From: JANOXC01 sp031418215
GTDB taxonomy: Bacteria > Bacteroidota > Bacteroidia > AKYH767-A > OLB10
Assembly: GCA_031418215.1 (NCBI GenBank)
Contig: JANOXC010000173.1
Span: 1-32,327 of the forward strand
DNA: 32,327 nucleotides
Direction: 5' to 3'
Below, one piece after another: positions 1 through 8,910 of the stretch. The notes under the pieces are model-generated. The model was not told the DNA's origin and did not search any database. It saw only the letters and a program-made list of their open reading frames with translations. A program made the translations under genes and the position numbers. Numbering within the stretch: the first letter of the stretch is position 1; every line of letters begins with the position of its first letter.

Positions 1-193
1 CTGGAAAAAGGCGCATCCGCCACCACTATTAATTGCTTAAGTTTTCATATGCCAACTACCCCAAAATTTGACCGAATCAAAATCACTGTCCCTGCCTGTA
101 GGTTCTAAGTTTTTATGCCTAATTTAGTCGGACAATAATGATTATTTATCTAATTATACACTGTGCGAATACGATCCGGGCACCAATGTACTT

Positions 194-1906
194 ATGAATA
201 TGTTTACCTTTAATGATACAACCGGCAAATTACCATATCCCATAAAACTATTAGAAATTTCACCAAATGCAATTTCTACAAATTCCGTTGCCAGTAAACT
301 ATGCACCGGGAGTACTTTTTCGCTTTCTTTTATGAGTGTGGGGGAATATACTGCGGCAAATAGTTTTACTGCACAGTTAAGTGATAAAAATGGCAGTTTT
401 TCTTCACCCGTTACCATTAGAAAATTTTATTCACGATACCCTGGCACTATTAACTGTAAAATTCCGCTGAATACAATTCCCGGTGACGGATACAGAGTCA
501 GAGTCATAAGTAATCACCTATCAACAATTGGAACTGATAACGGTTCCGACATAATAATAAGCAATGCATCACCTACTCCTGCAATAACTTCAGTCAGCGG
601 TTTTTGCAGGCCTTCTTCCAATAATTTGTTTGAAGCAATTGTTCCTCAAAATGGCATTTCCTACAATTGGTCATTTCCTCCAGGAGCAACAATTAATTCA
701 GGACTAGGTACTGATTCAGTAGTTGTATCATTCGGTGTAAATGCATCTGCAGGAAATGTATGTTTGGCTGTAAGTAATGGTTGCGGAAGTGCAACTGTTT
801 GTAACCCCGTCGCATCAACAAATGCTTTACCTCCCACACCGGGAAGCATTATTGGCCTGAACAATGGATGCTTAGGTGATAGTTTGATTTATTATTTAAA
901 CAAGGTGAATCACACTGACAATTATCTATGGACACCTCCTGCAGGTGCCACAATTAATGGTTCCTCTTTTCCTGTTCTTACTCCTGATACGATGATAAAA
1001 ATCGCCTTTTCTTCCGGTTTCACAGGGGACACTCTTCGTGTAAGAAGTGTTAATTGTCTGGGCAATAGTATTTCTGATAGATTTTTGAAAATCAACAACA
1101 ACTCTCCTTCAATTCAGGGGCTGATCTCCGGGCAGAAAATAGGTTTATGTAATCAGAATAATATTATATATAACATTAATCCTGTCAATATTGCTTTGAA
1201 TTATACCTGGCGAACTGATATTGCCAATGCTACAATCAACGGAAGTATTGCTCCTGTATCAACGACCAATTCCATTACCGCGGATTTTGGAACGTTTGTT
1301 TCAGGGCAAATCTTTGTTAAAGCTAATAATAATTGTGGCAGCAGTGCAGAAAGAAACTTAACCATAAATGCAAAACCTGCTGTTCCTTCAATTATCAATG
1401 GCCAGTCTTCTGTTTGCGATGGCGATACCGGTTTATTTTCAACCATTGCTGTTACCAATGCATCAGCTTATAACTGGACAACCTTAAGCGGTTCTTCTAT
1501 CATAAATGGACAAGGAACGATTTCTGCCAGAATAAAATTTGGTTCAGTTGCAACATCAGGAGTTGTAAGAGTCAGGTCACAAAACAGCTGTGCATCATCT
1601 GCTTATTTAACAAAAACGGTTACAGTTAATCTTTGCCCGAGGATGATGGAAGAAACTAAAAATGATCAATTAACAATTTATCCCAATCCATTTTCAGCAA
1701 CAACAACCCTTGTTATTCCTGAGGAAACAGATTTAAACAATTCACAAATTATTGTTTATGATGTTTTTGGTAAGGAAATCAAAACAATCAATCCTGAATA
1801 TTATTCCATTCAAATTGAAAAAGGAAATCTATCTCAAGGTATATATATTGTAAAACTGATTTCCGATGAGAGGACTAGCGGGTCGGTGAAAATGATTGTG
1901 GAATAA
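194..1906 (+). CDS. Secreted Ig/PKD-like repeat protein with T9SS C-terminal sorting domain, 5' end uncertain
   Basis: Seen: 570 codons from the first usable ATG. Residues of roughly 50-130 resemble the domain that often opens Bacteroidota secreted proteins (a G-F/Y-TA-NSFTAQLSD-type stretch). It is followed by about four repeats of some 85 residues with the pattern Y-x-W-x-x-P-x-G-A-T-I-N-G ... V-x-x-x-N-x-C-G, as in PKD/Ig-like modules. The last ~78 residues begin LTIYPNPF and end in GIYIVKLI...VKMIVE, a classic type A sorting domain, so the protein is probably exported by the type IX system and processed at the C-terminus. Odd: no signal peptide follows the ATG, and the frame stays open upstream to the stop at 125-127 with plausible coding sequence (residues such as YTLCEYDPGTNV). 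The true N-terminus is therefore missing, either frameshifted or decayed. Function beyond surface/adhesion-type architecture is unknown. Confidence 0.75.
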   Translation: MNMFTFNDTTGKLPYPIKLLEISPNAISTNSVASKLCTGSTFSLSFMSVGEYTAANSFTAQLSDKNGSFSSPVTIRKFYSRYPGTINCKIPLNTIPGDGYRVRVISNHLSTIGTDNGSDIIISNASPTPAITSVSGFCRPSSNNLFEAIVPQNGISYNWSFPPGATINSGLGTDSVVVSFGVNASAGNVCLAVSNGCGSATVCNPVASTNALPPTPGSIIGLNNGCLGDSLIYYLNKVNHTDNYLWTPPAGATINGSSFPVLTPDTMIKIAFSSGFTGDTLRVRSVNCLGNSISDRFLKINNNSPSIQGLISGQKIGLCNQNNIIYNINPVNIALNYTWRTDIANATINGSIAPVSTTNSITADFGTFVSGQIFVKANNNCGSSAERNLTINAKPAVPSIINGQSSVCDGDTGLFSTIAVTNASAYNWTTLSGSSIINGQGTISARIKFGSVATSGVVRVRSQNSCASSAYLTKTVTVNLCPRMMEETKNDQLTIYPNPFSATTTLVIPEETDLNNSQIIVYDVFGKEIKTINPEYYSIQIEKGNLSQGIYIVKLISDERTSGSVKMIVE

Positions 1907-2073
1907 AGTCGAAGCAAGTTTATTTATTTTTATTATTGACTTTCTGTAACAGTGAGCCACCTATTTCGTAGCAGGGTCCATCAACAATAACAGGTTTAAA
2001 AAAAAATGCTTAAAACGGGTCATATTTACCGTTCTTCTGCATCTTTGCAAGCCTGAACCCTCAGGGTTTCTCT

Positions 2074-4470
2074 ATGGAAATAAAAAAAGATAAGTATTCG
2101 GAAAAGTTTTTTCCGACAGAAGTATTAAACTGGAAGCAGGAAGACGGCCATACCTTTTATTTCAATACCATTAATACAAGGTTGGAGGTAAAATTATTTT
2201 CTGATAAAATCATCCGGTTCCGTTATGCGCCAAATGGAAAGTTTCAAAAAGATTTTTCCTATGCTATCGTGGAATCACTTCAGCCTAAGGCTGTTAACCT
2301 GTCTGTTTACGAGGACAGACTGAAGTTTGATATCATGACAGAGTACCTCGTCATTCAGATCAATAAGAAAAACCTCCATGTCACCATTCTTGACCGTCAA
2401 TATACCATCCTCAATGAAGATGAACTTGGATTTCACTGGCAGCACTACATTAAAAAGGGTGGTAAAATCAATTACTGCAGCAAAAAGATTCAGGATGGCG
2501 AGACCTTTTTCGGCCTTGGTGATAAGCCTACCGAACTAAACCTGCGCGGAAAAAGATTTGAAAATTACGGGGCCGATACTTATGGTTTTAAAAAGGACGA
2601 GGACCCTATTTATAAAAACATCCCATTTTACATGGGGTTGCATCACGATATCGGGTATGGGATATTTTTCGACAATACCTTTCGCACCATTTTCGATTTT
2701 GGAAAAGAACAGTTTGATGTAAGTAGTTTCTGGGCAAGGGGTGGTGAGATGAATTACTATTTCATCTACGGTCCTGATTTATTAACTGTTGCTGAACAGT
2801 ATGCATGGCTTACCGGTACCCCTGAGATGCCACCCATGTGGGCATTGGGTTATCATCAGTGTAAATGGAGTTATACGCCTGAAAAACAGGTACGGGATAT
2901 TACTAATGAGTTTCGTGAAAGAAAGATTCCATGCGATGTTATTTATCTTGACATTGATTACATGGAAGGCTTCCGATGTTTTACCTGGAATAAGAAAACG
3001 TTTCCAAAGCCCACTAAACTACTGGGCGATTTGGCAGAAAAAGGTTTTAAAACAGTGGTGATCATCGATCCTGGTATTAAAGTGGATCCGGATTATTGGG
3101 TTTACCAGGAGGGTTTAAAGAATGATTATTTCTGTAAACGTGCCGATGGGGAAAATATGGAAGGAGATGTTTGGCCCGGTGCATGTAACTTCCCTGATTA
3201 TACCAATCCTGATGTACGCAGATGGTGGGCGGGATTGTTCGAAGAATTGATTCGTCAGGGTGTGCGCGGCATCTGGAATGATATGAATGAACCTGCCGTC
3301 TTTGAAATAGGTACTTTCCCTGAAGACGTTCGACATAATTATGATGGTCAACCTTGCAGTCATCGTAAGGCACATAATATATATGGTGCACAAATGACAC
3401 GTGCCACATTTGAAGGGGTGAAGAAATTTTTATACCCCAACCGTCCGTTTGTTATCACACGCAGTTGCTATTCAGGTACACAACGTCATTCATCTGTTTG
3501 GACCGGTGATAATATTGCCACCTGGGAACACATGTGGCTTGCCAATATGCAGATTCAGCGACTGGGAATGTCGGGGATGGCTTTCGCAGGCAGTGATGTT
3601 GGCGGTTTTATCGGAAACCCTGATGGTGAGTTGTATGTCCGCTGGTTACAGATGGCTGCATTTCATCCCTTCTGCAGAACACATTCAGCCGGTAATGATC
3701 CCGGTGCAGAACCACAAGAGCCCTGGAGCTTTGGTGCGAAGTATGAATTTATCGCGAAGAAATTTATTCAGCTGCGTTACCAGTTGTTGCCTTATATATA
3801 TACTTCCTTCTGGCAATTAACGCAATATGGTATTCCCGTTGTTCGTCCGTTGGTAATGACAGATCAAAAAGATACGGAATCACTTTACAGAACCGATCAG
3901 TATATGTTTGGCGATAGGATTATGGTATGCCCGGTGCATCTTCCCGGTGCTGAAACAAGACTGATTTACCTTCCTAAAGGAAAGTGGTTTAACTTCTGGA
4001 ATGACGAGCAGGAAAATGGCGGTAAAGAATTTGAAGCTGATGCCCCAATTGATAAAATGCCTTTATATATAAAAGAAGGAAGTGTGATTCCGCATTATCC
4101 AAAAATGCAGTATGTTGGTGAATTTCCTGTGGAAGAACTCATCCTCCACGTTTATTATACCAAATCACTTCAGGTAAGTCATTTATATGAAGATGCCGGT
4201 GACTACTATGGATATCGCAACGGCCAATTTAATCTTAAGAAGTTTGTTGTTACACACCGACGCGGTGTTTTAAAAATATTTCAGACAATTTCAGGAAGCT
4301 ACGAACCCACTTACGCTCACTATAAAATTGTAATACATGGATTGCCGGCTGCTGTTCATGAATACGAGGTTGACGGACGTATGTATAAGGTGACAAGAAA
4401 AAATTCATTGCTTGGTGTGGTGAAATTCCGGACGAGTGCAATGTTTAAGGAAATATCATTTAAAGCATAG
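2074..4470 (+). CDS. GH31 family alpha-glucosidase
   Basis: Seen: 798 residues with the GH31 plan: an N-terminal beta-sandwich (about 40-250), a TIM-barrel catalytic domain (about 250-600) and C-terminal beta domains. The catalytic nucleophile is D403 in WNDMNEP and the acid/base is D479 in WTGDN; FAGSDVGGF and FHPFCRTHS follow as expected. No signal peptide is visible, so it probably acts in the cytoplasm on alpha-glucosidic oligosaccharides, releasing glucose from non-reducing ends. Substrate specificity (glucosidase versus xylosidase) cannot be settled by reading; the overall motif set favours alpha-glucosidase. It stands alone, convergent with the radical SAM gene downstream. The leader holds a CATCTTTG element at 2040-2047, one mismatch from TAnnTTTG, and a tiny hairpin at 2052-2065 (CCTGA/TCAGG) before the ATG. 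Confidence 0.93.
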   Translation: MEIKKDKYSEKFFPTEVLNWKQEDGHTFYFNTINTRLEVKLFSDKIIRFRYAPNGKFQKDFSYAIVESLQPKAVNLSVYEDRLKFDIMTEYLVIQINKKNLHVTILDRQYTILNEDELGFHWQHYIKKGGKINYCSKKIQDGETFFGLGDKPTELNLRGKRFENYGADTYGFKKDEDPIYKNIPFYMGLHHDIGYGIFFDNTFRTIFDFGKEQFDVSSFWARGGEMNYYFIYGPDLLTVAEQYAWLTGTPEMPPMWALGYHQCKWSYTPEKQVRDITNEFRERKIPCDVIYLDIDYMEGFRCFTWNKKTFPKPTKLLGDLAEKGFKTVVIIDPGIKVDPDYWVYQEGLKNDYFCKRADGENMEGDVWPGACNFPDYTNPDVRRWWAGLFEELIRQGVRGIWNDMNEPAVFEIGTFPEDVRHNYDGQPCSHRKAHNIYGAQMTRATFEGVKKFLYPNRPFVITRSCYSGTQRHSSVWTGDNIATWEHMWLANMQIQRLGMSGMAFAGSDVGGFIGNPDGELYVRWLQMAAFHPFCRTHSAGNDPGAEPQEPWSFGAKYEFIAKKFIQLRYQLLPYIYTSFWQLTQYGIPVVRPLVMTDQKDTESLYRTDQYMFGDRIMVCPVHLPGAETRLIYLPKGKWFNFWNDEQENGGKEFEADAPIDKMPLYIKEGSVIPHYPKMQYVGEFPVEELILHVYYTKSLQVSHLYEDAGDYYGYRNGQFNLKKFVVTHRRGVLKIFQTISGSYEPTYAHYKIVIHGLPAAVHEYEVDGRMYKVTRKNSLLGVVKFRTSAMFKEISFKA

Positions 4471-4496
4471 TCACATTAAATTTAGAAATCCGGCCA

Positions 4497-5558
4497 TTAA
4501 AAAAGTGCCAGCTGTCCATTTCTTTCAGGACGTTGAAAAAGAGAACAATCTAATTCATAAGCTGGTGGATTGTGCATGTATTTTTTAACGGCCAACTTAA
4601 ATAAGTGCGTGATCGCTTCTGCTTCCGGCCCAGCTCCTTTCATCCTTCTTCCAAACTTCGAATCACTTACTTGTCCGCCATGGCAAGCCTGTATCTGGTG
4701 CCATACTTTATCAGCACGGTCGGGGAAATTTGTGTAAAGCCAGTCATGAAATATTTCTGACACGGCGCCATTCAAACGCACAATGGTAAATCCTGCATAC
4801 ACCGCACCATGCTCAGCCGCCGCTTTAATAACTGCAGGAATTTCATCGCTATTTAACCCGGGAATAATAGGAGCATTCATCACACCACAAGGAATACCTG
4901 TTTTGTTCAATGTTTCGATAGTGTTTAACCGATTGGCATAAGTTGCGGTACGCGGCTCCATCAACGATCGCAATTGTTCATTCAAACCTGTGATGGAAAT
5001 CATCACATGAACCAATCTTAGCTTAGCCAGTTCTTGTAAAATATCAAGGTCGCGTAAAATGAGGCTGTTTTTGGTAATGATGCTGACGGGATGTTTGCAT
5101 TTCAAAAAAACTTCAAGCAGGCTTCTTGTAATCTTGAATTTGCGTTCGGCAGGTTGGTAACAATCTGTATTACCGGAGAGAGAAATGGGTAACGGTTTCC
5201 ATTTGGGATGCAGTAAAAATTCCTCAAGCAATTTCGGTGCATCGGGTTTGACAATTATTTTCCTTTCAAAATCCAATCCTGCACTCAAGCCCCAGTATTG
5301 ATGAACATTACGTGCATAGCAATAAGCGCAACCATGCTCGCATCCCTGGTAAGGATTGAGAGAATACATCAACGATAAATCCGGACTGTCAATCTTATTG
5401 ACAATTGTTTTTGGATACTCAACTAAATATTCTGTCTTCTCATTCGAAAGGAAAGGCTCGTCCAATCCTTCCACATGCTCTTCAACATAAGATTGCTTGA
5501 GGAATCGGTTTTCGGTATGGAGTTGTGCGCCCCTGCCTTTCAGGTACTCGTTGTTCAT
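4497..5558 (-). CDS. PA0069-family radical SAM protein
   Basis: Radical SAM enzyme with the CX3CX2C cluster motif in YSLNPYQGCEHGCAYCYAR, the signature of the PA0069/spore-photoproduct-lyase-like family. Counting from a TTG at 5576 the three cysteines are residues 79, 83 and 86. I prefer the ATG at 5558, which starts MNNEYLKGRGAQ; the KGRGA segment is where family members usually begin, and a TACTTTCG element (one mismatch from TAnnTTTG) lies just upstream. This gives 353 residues. The family binds a [4Fe-4S] cluster and cleaves S-adenosylmethionine; the substrate of this branch is unknown to me. The YARNVHQYWGLSAGLDFE segment after the cysteines also fits the family. Single gene, divergent from rnhB. 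Confidence 0.9.
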   Translation of the reverse strand: MNNEYLKGRGAQLHTENRFLKQSYVEEHVEGLDEPFLSNEKTEYLVEYPKTIVNKIDSPDLSLMYSLNPYQGCEHGCAYCYARNVHQYWGLSAGLDFERKIIVKPDAPKLLEEFLLHPKWKPLPISLSGNTDCYQPAERKFKITRSLLEVFLKCKHPVSIITKNSLILRDLDILQELAKLRLVHVMISITGLNEQLRSLMEPRTATYANRLNTIETLNKTGIPCGVMNAPIIPGLNSDEIPAVIKAAAEHGAVYAGFTIVRLNGAVSEIFHDWLYTNFPDRADKVWHQIQACHGGQVSDSKFGRRMKGAGPEAEAITHLFKLAVKKYMHNPPAYELDCSLFQRPERNGQLALF

Positions 5559-5682
5559 TTCTACGAAAGTAATCAACGAATAAATCTGGCCGAAAATTTA
5601 ATATGAACAAAGCAATAAGAAAACCAATTATTCAATAAATAAAAAATCACAATTCACTATTTTTACCCTTTCAATACGAAGT

Positions 5683-6303
5683 ATGCTGGAACGATTTTTT
5701 CAACCCGGGAACAATTCGGAAGCAGGCGTTGATGAGGCCGGTCGTGGTTGCCTCGCAGGGCCTGTGGCAGCAGCGGCCGTAATACTCCGACCAAAAAAAC
5801 ATTTTGACTGGTATGATGAATTAAACGACTCTAAAGTTTTGAGCGAATCAAAACGAAATGAATTAAGGTTAAAAATTGAAAAAGATGCTTTAGCATGGTC
5901 CGTTGCATTTGCAGATCATCTTGAGATTGATACCATCAATATTCTTAATGCAAGTTTTCTGGCAATGCACCGTGCCGTTATTGCATTGCGCAAGAAGCCT
6001 ACATTATTGGTAGTTGATGGTAATCGTTTTAAAGCATTAAAGGGAGTGAATCATGTTTGTGTTGTGAAAGGCGATAGCAAATACCTGCACATTGCAGCAG
6101 CATCTATTTTAGCTAAGACACATCGCGATGATTTAATGCAACAAATGCATGAGAAATTTCCGGTTTACGGTTGGAATAAGAACAAGGCCTATGCTACACT
6201 TTTTCATCGCAATGCAATATTAACCAATGGGCTCAGTCCTTACCACCGCAAAACTTTTCATTGCTTCGACCATCAATTGAAGCTTGAATATCCAATAGTT
6301 TAG
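5683..6303 (+). CDS. rnhB: Ribonuclease HII
   Basis: 206 residues, normal length for RNase HII, which nicks the RNA strand of RNA-DNA hybrids and starts removal of misincorporated ribonucleotides. The family signature GVDEAGRGCLAGP is present at residues 15-27, with metal-binding D17 and E18; D112 (in LLVVDGN) and D131 (in KGDSKY, before IAAASILAK) complete the usual acidic quartet. The C-terminal GYxxNKxYAT-like segment reads YGWNKNKAYAT. The start at 5683 is the only one that leaves a normal N-terminus. It is divergent from the radical SAM gene. A short palindrome ACAATGCATTGT (6307-6318) follows the stop but has no T-tract, so it is a weak terminator candidate. Confidence 0.96.
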   Translation: MLERFFQPGNNSEAGVDEAGRGCLAGPVAAAAVILRPKKHFDWYDELNDSKVLSESKRNELRLKIEKDALAWSVAFADHLEIDTINILNASFLAMHRAVIALRKKPTLLVVDGNRFKALKGVNHVCVVKGDSKYLHIAAASILAKTHRDDLMQQMHEKFPVYGWNKNKAYATLFHRNAILTNGLSPYHRKTFHCFDHQLKLEYPIV

Positions 6304-6363
6304 TTAACAATGCATTGTAGATAAGTAACCTGCCAATGCTTTAATTTGGTTTCCTGAGTGGGT

Positions 6364-6371
6364 TAGTTTTG
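6364..6371 (+). promoter_or_regulatory. TAnnTTTG promoter element before the 49-aa smORF
   Basis: TAGTTTTG matches the Bacteroidota -7 consensus TAnnTTTG exactly and lies 14 nt before the ATG at 6386. A TTTG at 6345-6348 could be the -33 element, though the 15-nt spacer is shorter than usual. Supports transcription of the smORF and the following gene. Confidence 0.45.
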
Positions 6372-6385
6372 AACAACCGCCATTC

Positions 6386-6535
6386 ATGAAAAAAGTTGTA
6401 TTCTCTTCACTAATCTGTGTTTTTTTATTTTTTGTTGCCATCATTTCACTGCTAACAATACAAAGGTGGAAAACAAAACCTGCTGAATCTGACAATTCAA
6501 CTACCCAACAAACCGTCAATCGTCAACACCCTTAA
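6386..6535 (+). CDS. Small single-pass membrane protein (49 aa), hypothetical
   Basis: Seen: ATG AAA AAA ... TAA, 49 codons, too short for usual ORF lists. The product starts MKKVVFSSLICVFLFFVAII: two lysines then about 20 hydrophobic residues, then a polar, basic tail (QRWKTKPAES ... VNRQHP). This fits a single transmembrane helix with N-in orientation, or an uncleaved signal anchor. An exact TAnnTTTG element lies 14 nt upstream, and the next gene starts 11 nt after its stop, suggesting a two-gene operon. I do not recognise a family. The promoter position, composition and spacing make it a credible gene, but there is no homology evidence. Confidence 0.5.
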   Translation: MKKVVFSSLICVFLFFVAIISLLTIQRWKTKPAESDNSTTQQTVNRQHP

Positions 6536-6546
6536 AATCCTCGACT

Positions 6547-6858
6547 ATGAATTCATTCTCCTTTTTCTTTAGTCCTGATCAGGTTTATCAGTTAAGTCTA
6601 AAAGCATTGGAAAAAAGAAGATTTGAATTGGTACATTATGATGAAAACAGTGGGGTGATCAATGCCAAACAAAAAAAGACCTGGATTAAACCGGAAGTAG
6701 ACCTTCAGATTCAAATCAGCTCTATATCAGAGCATCAAACCAAAGTAAATGTATTGTCGAAAGTGAAGAAAAACTGGCTCTCCGTTTCCGGAGAAGACCA
6801 TGTTGAACAGCAATTTTTTGAAACACTTTTCAGCTGTTTTGACAATATTGACGCCTAG
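6547..6858 (+). CDS. Conserved-looking small hypothetical protein (103 aa)
   Basis: Unrecognised. 103 residues, no signal peptide, mixed alpha/beta pattern: a helix with PDQVYQLSLKALEKRRFEL, then short strands around GVINAKQKKTW, VDLQIQISSIS and TKVNVLSKVKK, then a C-terminal helix (VEQQFFETLFSCFDNID). The layout 'helix, D-x-x-x-G-x-I-x-A strand, alternating strands, final helix' recalls small one-domain alpha/beta proteins found as single genes in Bacteroidota, but I cannot name the family. Probably cytoplasmic, or at the membrane with the 49-aa protein encoded 11 nt upstream. Confidence 0.7.
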   Translation: MNSFSFFFSPDQVYQLSLKALEKRRFELVHYDENSGVINAKQKKTWIKPEVDLQIQISSISEHQTKVNVLSKVKKNWLSVSGEDHVEQQFFETLFSCFDNIDA

Positions 6859-6957
6859 GCATTAAATCGTTTGTAATTTTTTTCCTTTCTGTAAAAGGAG
6901 GTGTTATTTTTTTTTACTTTGCCGACTGAAATAAACACTTAAAACTATAACTATCGA

Positions 6958-8706
6958 ATGAGAAAAATTACCCTAATTATTATGGCATTAGGAGTGGGTT
7001 TCACTGCTTCTGCTCAGGATCAGACGGCTGCAAAAAGCAGTAAAAATCATGTCAAGTCAACTGCCCAGCGCCAGACATTAAAGCATGATTTCGCAAACAA
7101 AAACGGAATGGTAAGCACCACTTCAATATTCTCTGAAGATTTTGGCTTAGGAATACCGACAACATGGTCAATTGTTGATAATAATGTAAGTGGCGAAATC
7201 TGGACTTATGCTTTCGGTCCACAAGGCCCAAGCTTTGGCCTGGGCGACACCCTTTTATCGCCGACATCTGCCAATGGATTTGCTATGCTTGATGACGACT
7301 TTTATGGCGATTCAACAGCTACTACAGACGCTGACCTTATAACACCTATCATTAATTGCAGTGGAAATGCGTCAGTGCACATTAGCTTTTATGATTACTT
7401 TTTACAATTCGGAGCTGCACAGGGACAATTATCAATCAGTAATGATAGCGGACTCACCTGGAATGCTATTTACACTGTAAATACATCAATCCCAAATCCA
7501 ACTATTAATGATATTGATGTAACAGCTTATGCTGCCGGGAACGCTAACGTACTTTTTAAATTTAATTACCAGGGTGACTGGGACTTCTGGTGGCAGGTTG
7601 ATGACATTACAGTATATGAGCCTGCTTCGCTTGATGGAGCTGCAATTGGAATTGAAACAACGCCTACTGCTTGTGGGTTAACAAATGCAGAACCTGTAGT
7701 TCTTTTTATAAGAAATGCAGGTGCATCGGCGATCAGTAATTTCCAGGCTTCTTTCAAGGTAAATAATGGAGCTGCAACAACTGAAAATATAGCAGGTCCG
7801 CTAAATCCCGGGGATACACTTGCTTATTTGTTTACTGGTACTGCAGATTTATCTGCTAATGGACCTTACATGCTGGATGGTTGGGTAACCGTTGTTTCTG
7901 ATGGAAATCCTTCCAATGATTCTACCATGGGTTCTACTGAACATCTTGCACCAATCGCTATCAACACAACGCCATTGTTTATGGGATTTGAATTAACAGA
8001 TGATTTAACTGGCTGGATTAACGATGATGCCAATCTTGACGGTGAAGCATGGGCCCTGGCTCCCAACGCTCTATTTACAGTAGTAGCACATACCGGAGAT
8101 TTTTGTCTTCGTGTTGCAAATGCCGGTGTTGATGTAAATGATTGGCTATTTACCCGCTGTGTTGACCTGCAAGCCGGAACCAATTATTCATTAGAATATT
8201 GGATGCACCTTTTTAGCGATGAAGGTAAAATAGAAGCTTTTGTGGGAGCTACAAATGACGTCTCTTCAATGACACAATCAATTGCATTAGGAACAGGTGT
8301 TGTTGGTGCTTGGAGTGATATAAATGGTACATTCACTGTTTCAACAACAGGAACCTATTTTATCGGTTTCCATGCATTTAACCCAATAGGAAGTGTTCCC
8401 GGTGTAATTCGTATAGATGATATTAATGTAGGTGTAGCAGCTGCTGTTAGCGATATAAAAGGCGATGCAAAATGGTTTGACATTTATCCAAACCCTGCTA
8501 CAGATGTTTTAAGTATCCGCATCAATCGCCCGTATGATCAGGCTTCAGTTGATGTGATCAACACACTGGGTGCAGTTGTTAAATCTTTTAATGTGCAGAT
8601 GAGTGCACAAACAATTGACATCAGCAACCTTGAAAGCGGAATTTATACTCTGAAGTTGAAGATCGACGGAAAAGAAGTAAACAAACGCTTTACTGTAAGC
8701 AAATAA
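6958..8706 (+). CDS. Secreted protein with two choice-of-anchor/MAM-like domains and T9SS sorting domain
   Basis: 582 residues. A signal peptide (MRKITLIIMALGVGFTASAQ) precedes a linker. A first beta-sandwich resembling choice-of-anchor J/MAM-like modules follows (about 57-218, with EDFGLGIPTTW, DADLITPIINC and WWQVDDITVYEP). Next comes a CARDB-like segment (about 225-315, with VLFIRNAGASAISNF and PLNPGDTLAY), a second jelly-roll-like module (about 330-497, ending IRIDDINVG), and a type A sorting domain starting WFDIYPNPATD. Such proteins leave the cell through T9SS and are anchored or released after removal of the C-terminal domain. No catalytic motif is seen; a binding or structural role is likely. 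A TACTTTG element at 6915-6921 lies upstream, and a strong terminator follows at 8719-8753, so the gene appears monocistronic. Confidence 0.88.
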   Translation: MRKITLIIMALGVGFTASAQDQTAAKSSKNHVKSTAQRQTLKHDFANKNGMVSTTSIFSEDFGLGIPTTWSIVDNNVSGEIWTYAFGPQGPSFGLGDTLLSPTSANGFAMLDDDFYGDSTATTDADLITPIINCSGNASVHISFYDYFLQFGAAQGQLSISNDSGLTWNAIYTVNTSIPNPTINDIDVTAYAAGNANVLFKFNYQGDWDFWWQVDDITVYEPASLDGAAIGIETTPTACGLTNAEPVVLFIRNAGASAISNFQASFKVNNGAATTENIAGPLNPGDTLAYLFTGTADLSANGPYMLDGWVTVVSDGNPSNDSTMGSTEHLAPIAINTTPLFMGFELTDDLTGWINDDANLDGEAWALAPNALFTVVAHTGDFCLRVANAGVDVNDWLFTRCVDLQAGTNYSLEYWMHLFSDEGKIEAFVGATNDVSSMTQSIALGTGVVGAWSDINGTFTVSTTGTYFIGFHAFNPIGSVPGVIRIDDINVGVAAAVSDIKGDAKWFDIYPNPATDVLSIRINRPYDQASVDVINTLGAVVKSFNVQMSAQTIDISNLESGIYTLKLKIDGKEVNKRFTVSK

Positions 8707-8718
8707 TCCATTTCTTTT

Positions 8719-8753
8719 AAAAAGCCTCCCCGAATTCCAGGGAGGCTTTTTTT
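8719..8753 (+). terminator. Rho-independent terminator
   Basis: Perfect 12-bp stem: AAAAAGCCTCCC (8719-8730) pairs with GGGAGGCTTTTT (8740-8751), with a 9-nt loop and a T-run continuing to 8753. It sits 13 nt after the stop of the T9SS cargo gene and insulates the universal stress gene downstream. Confidence 0.93.
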
Positions 8754-8836
8754 ATGCCTTTTTGGGTTCCTTTTTAGACGATGCGCCGAACTGATTCAAC
8801 CCTACCATTTTTCAATCCCCCTACTATTTTTTTAAT

Positions 8837-8844
8837 TAGTTTTG
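8837..8844 (+). promoter_or_regulatory. TAnnTTTG promoter element for the uORF/universal stress gene
   Basis: TAGTTTTG matches the consensus exactly, 12 nt before the uORF start at 8857 and 62 nt before the main start at 8907. No clear -33 TTTG is visible at the expected distance. Confidence 0.45.
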
Positions 8845-8856
8845 AATCATCAAATC

Positions 8857-8910
8857 ATGTCAGCTGATTTTACAATTAGCGCCTTGAAACACCAACCTTT
8901 CCAGTTATGA
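8857..8910 (+). CDS. Possible 17-codon leader peptide (uORF), coupled to the universal stress gene
   Basis: ATG at 8857 opens 17 codons (MSADFTISALKHQPFQL) and stops with TGA at 8908-8910, so the stop overlaps the start of the next gene in an ATGA arrangement (start at 8907). It begins 12 nt after an exact TAnnTTTG element, hence probably lies in the transcript. The overlap suggests translational coupling by termination-reinitiation. No regulatory residue run (for example repeated rare amino acids) is present, and chance cannot be ruled out for so short a frame. Confidence 0.3.
   Translation: MSADFTISALKHQPFQL

Noticed and set aside
3077..3409. Two long minus-strand frames inside the GH31 gene
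   Set aside because: They overlap the catalytic centre of a clear GH31 enzyme and have histidine-rich nonsense composition typical of shadow frames.
6894..6903. Strong Shine-Dalgarno-like AAAGGAGGTG before the 6958 gene
   Set aside because: It lies more than 50 nt before the ATG and upstream of the probable promoter box (6915-6921), so it is unlikely to be in the transcript or to act in initiation.
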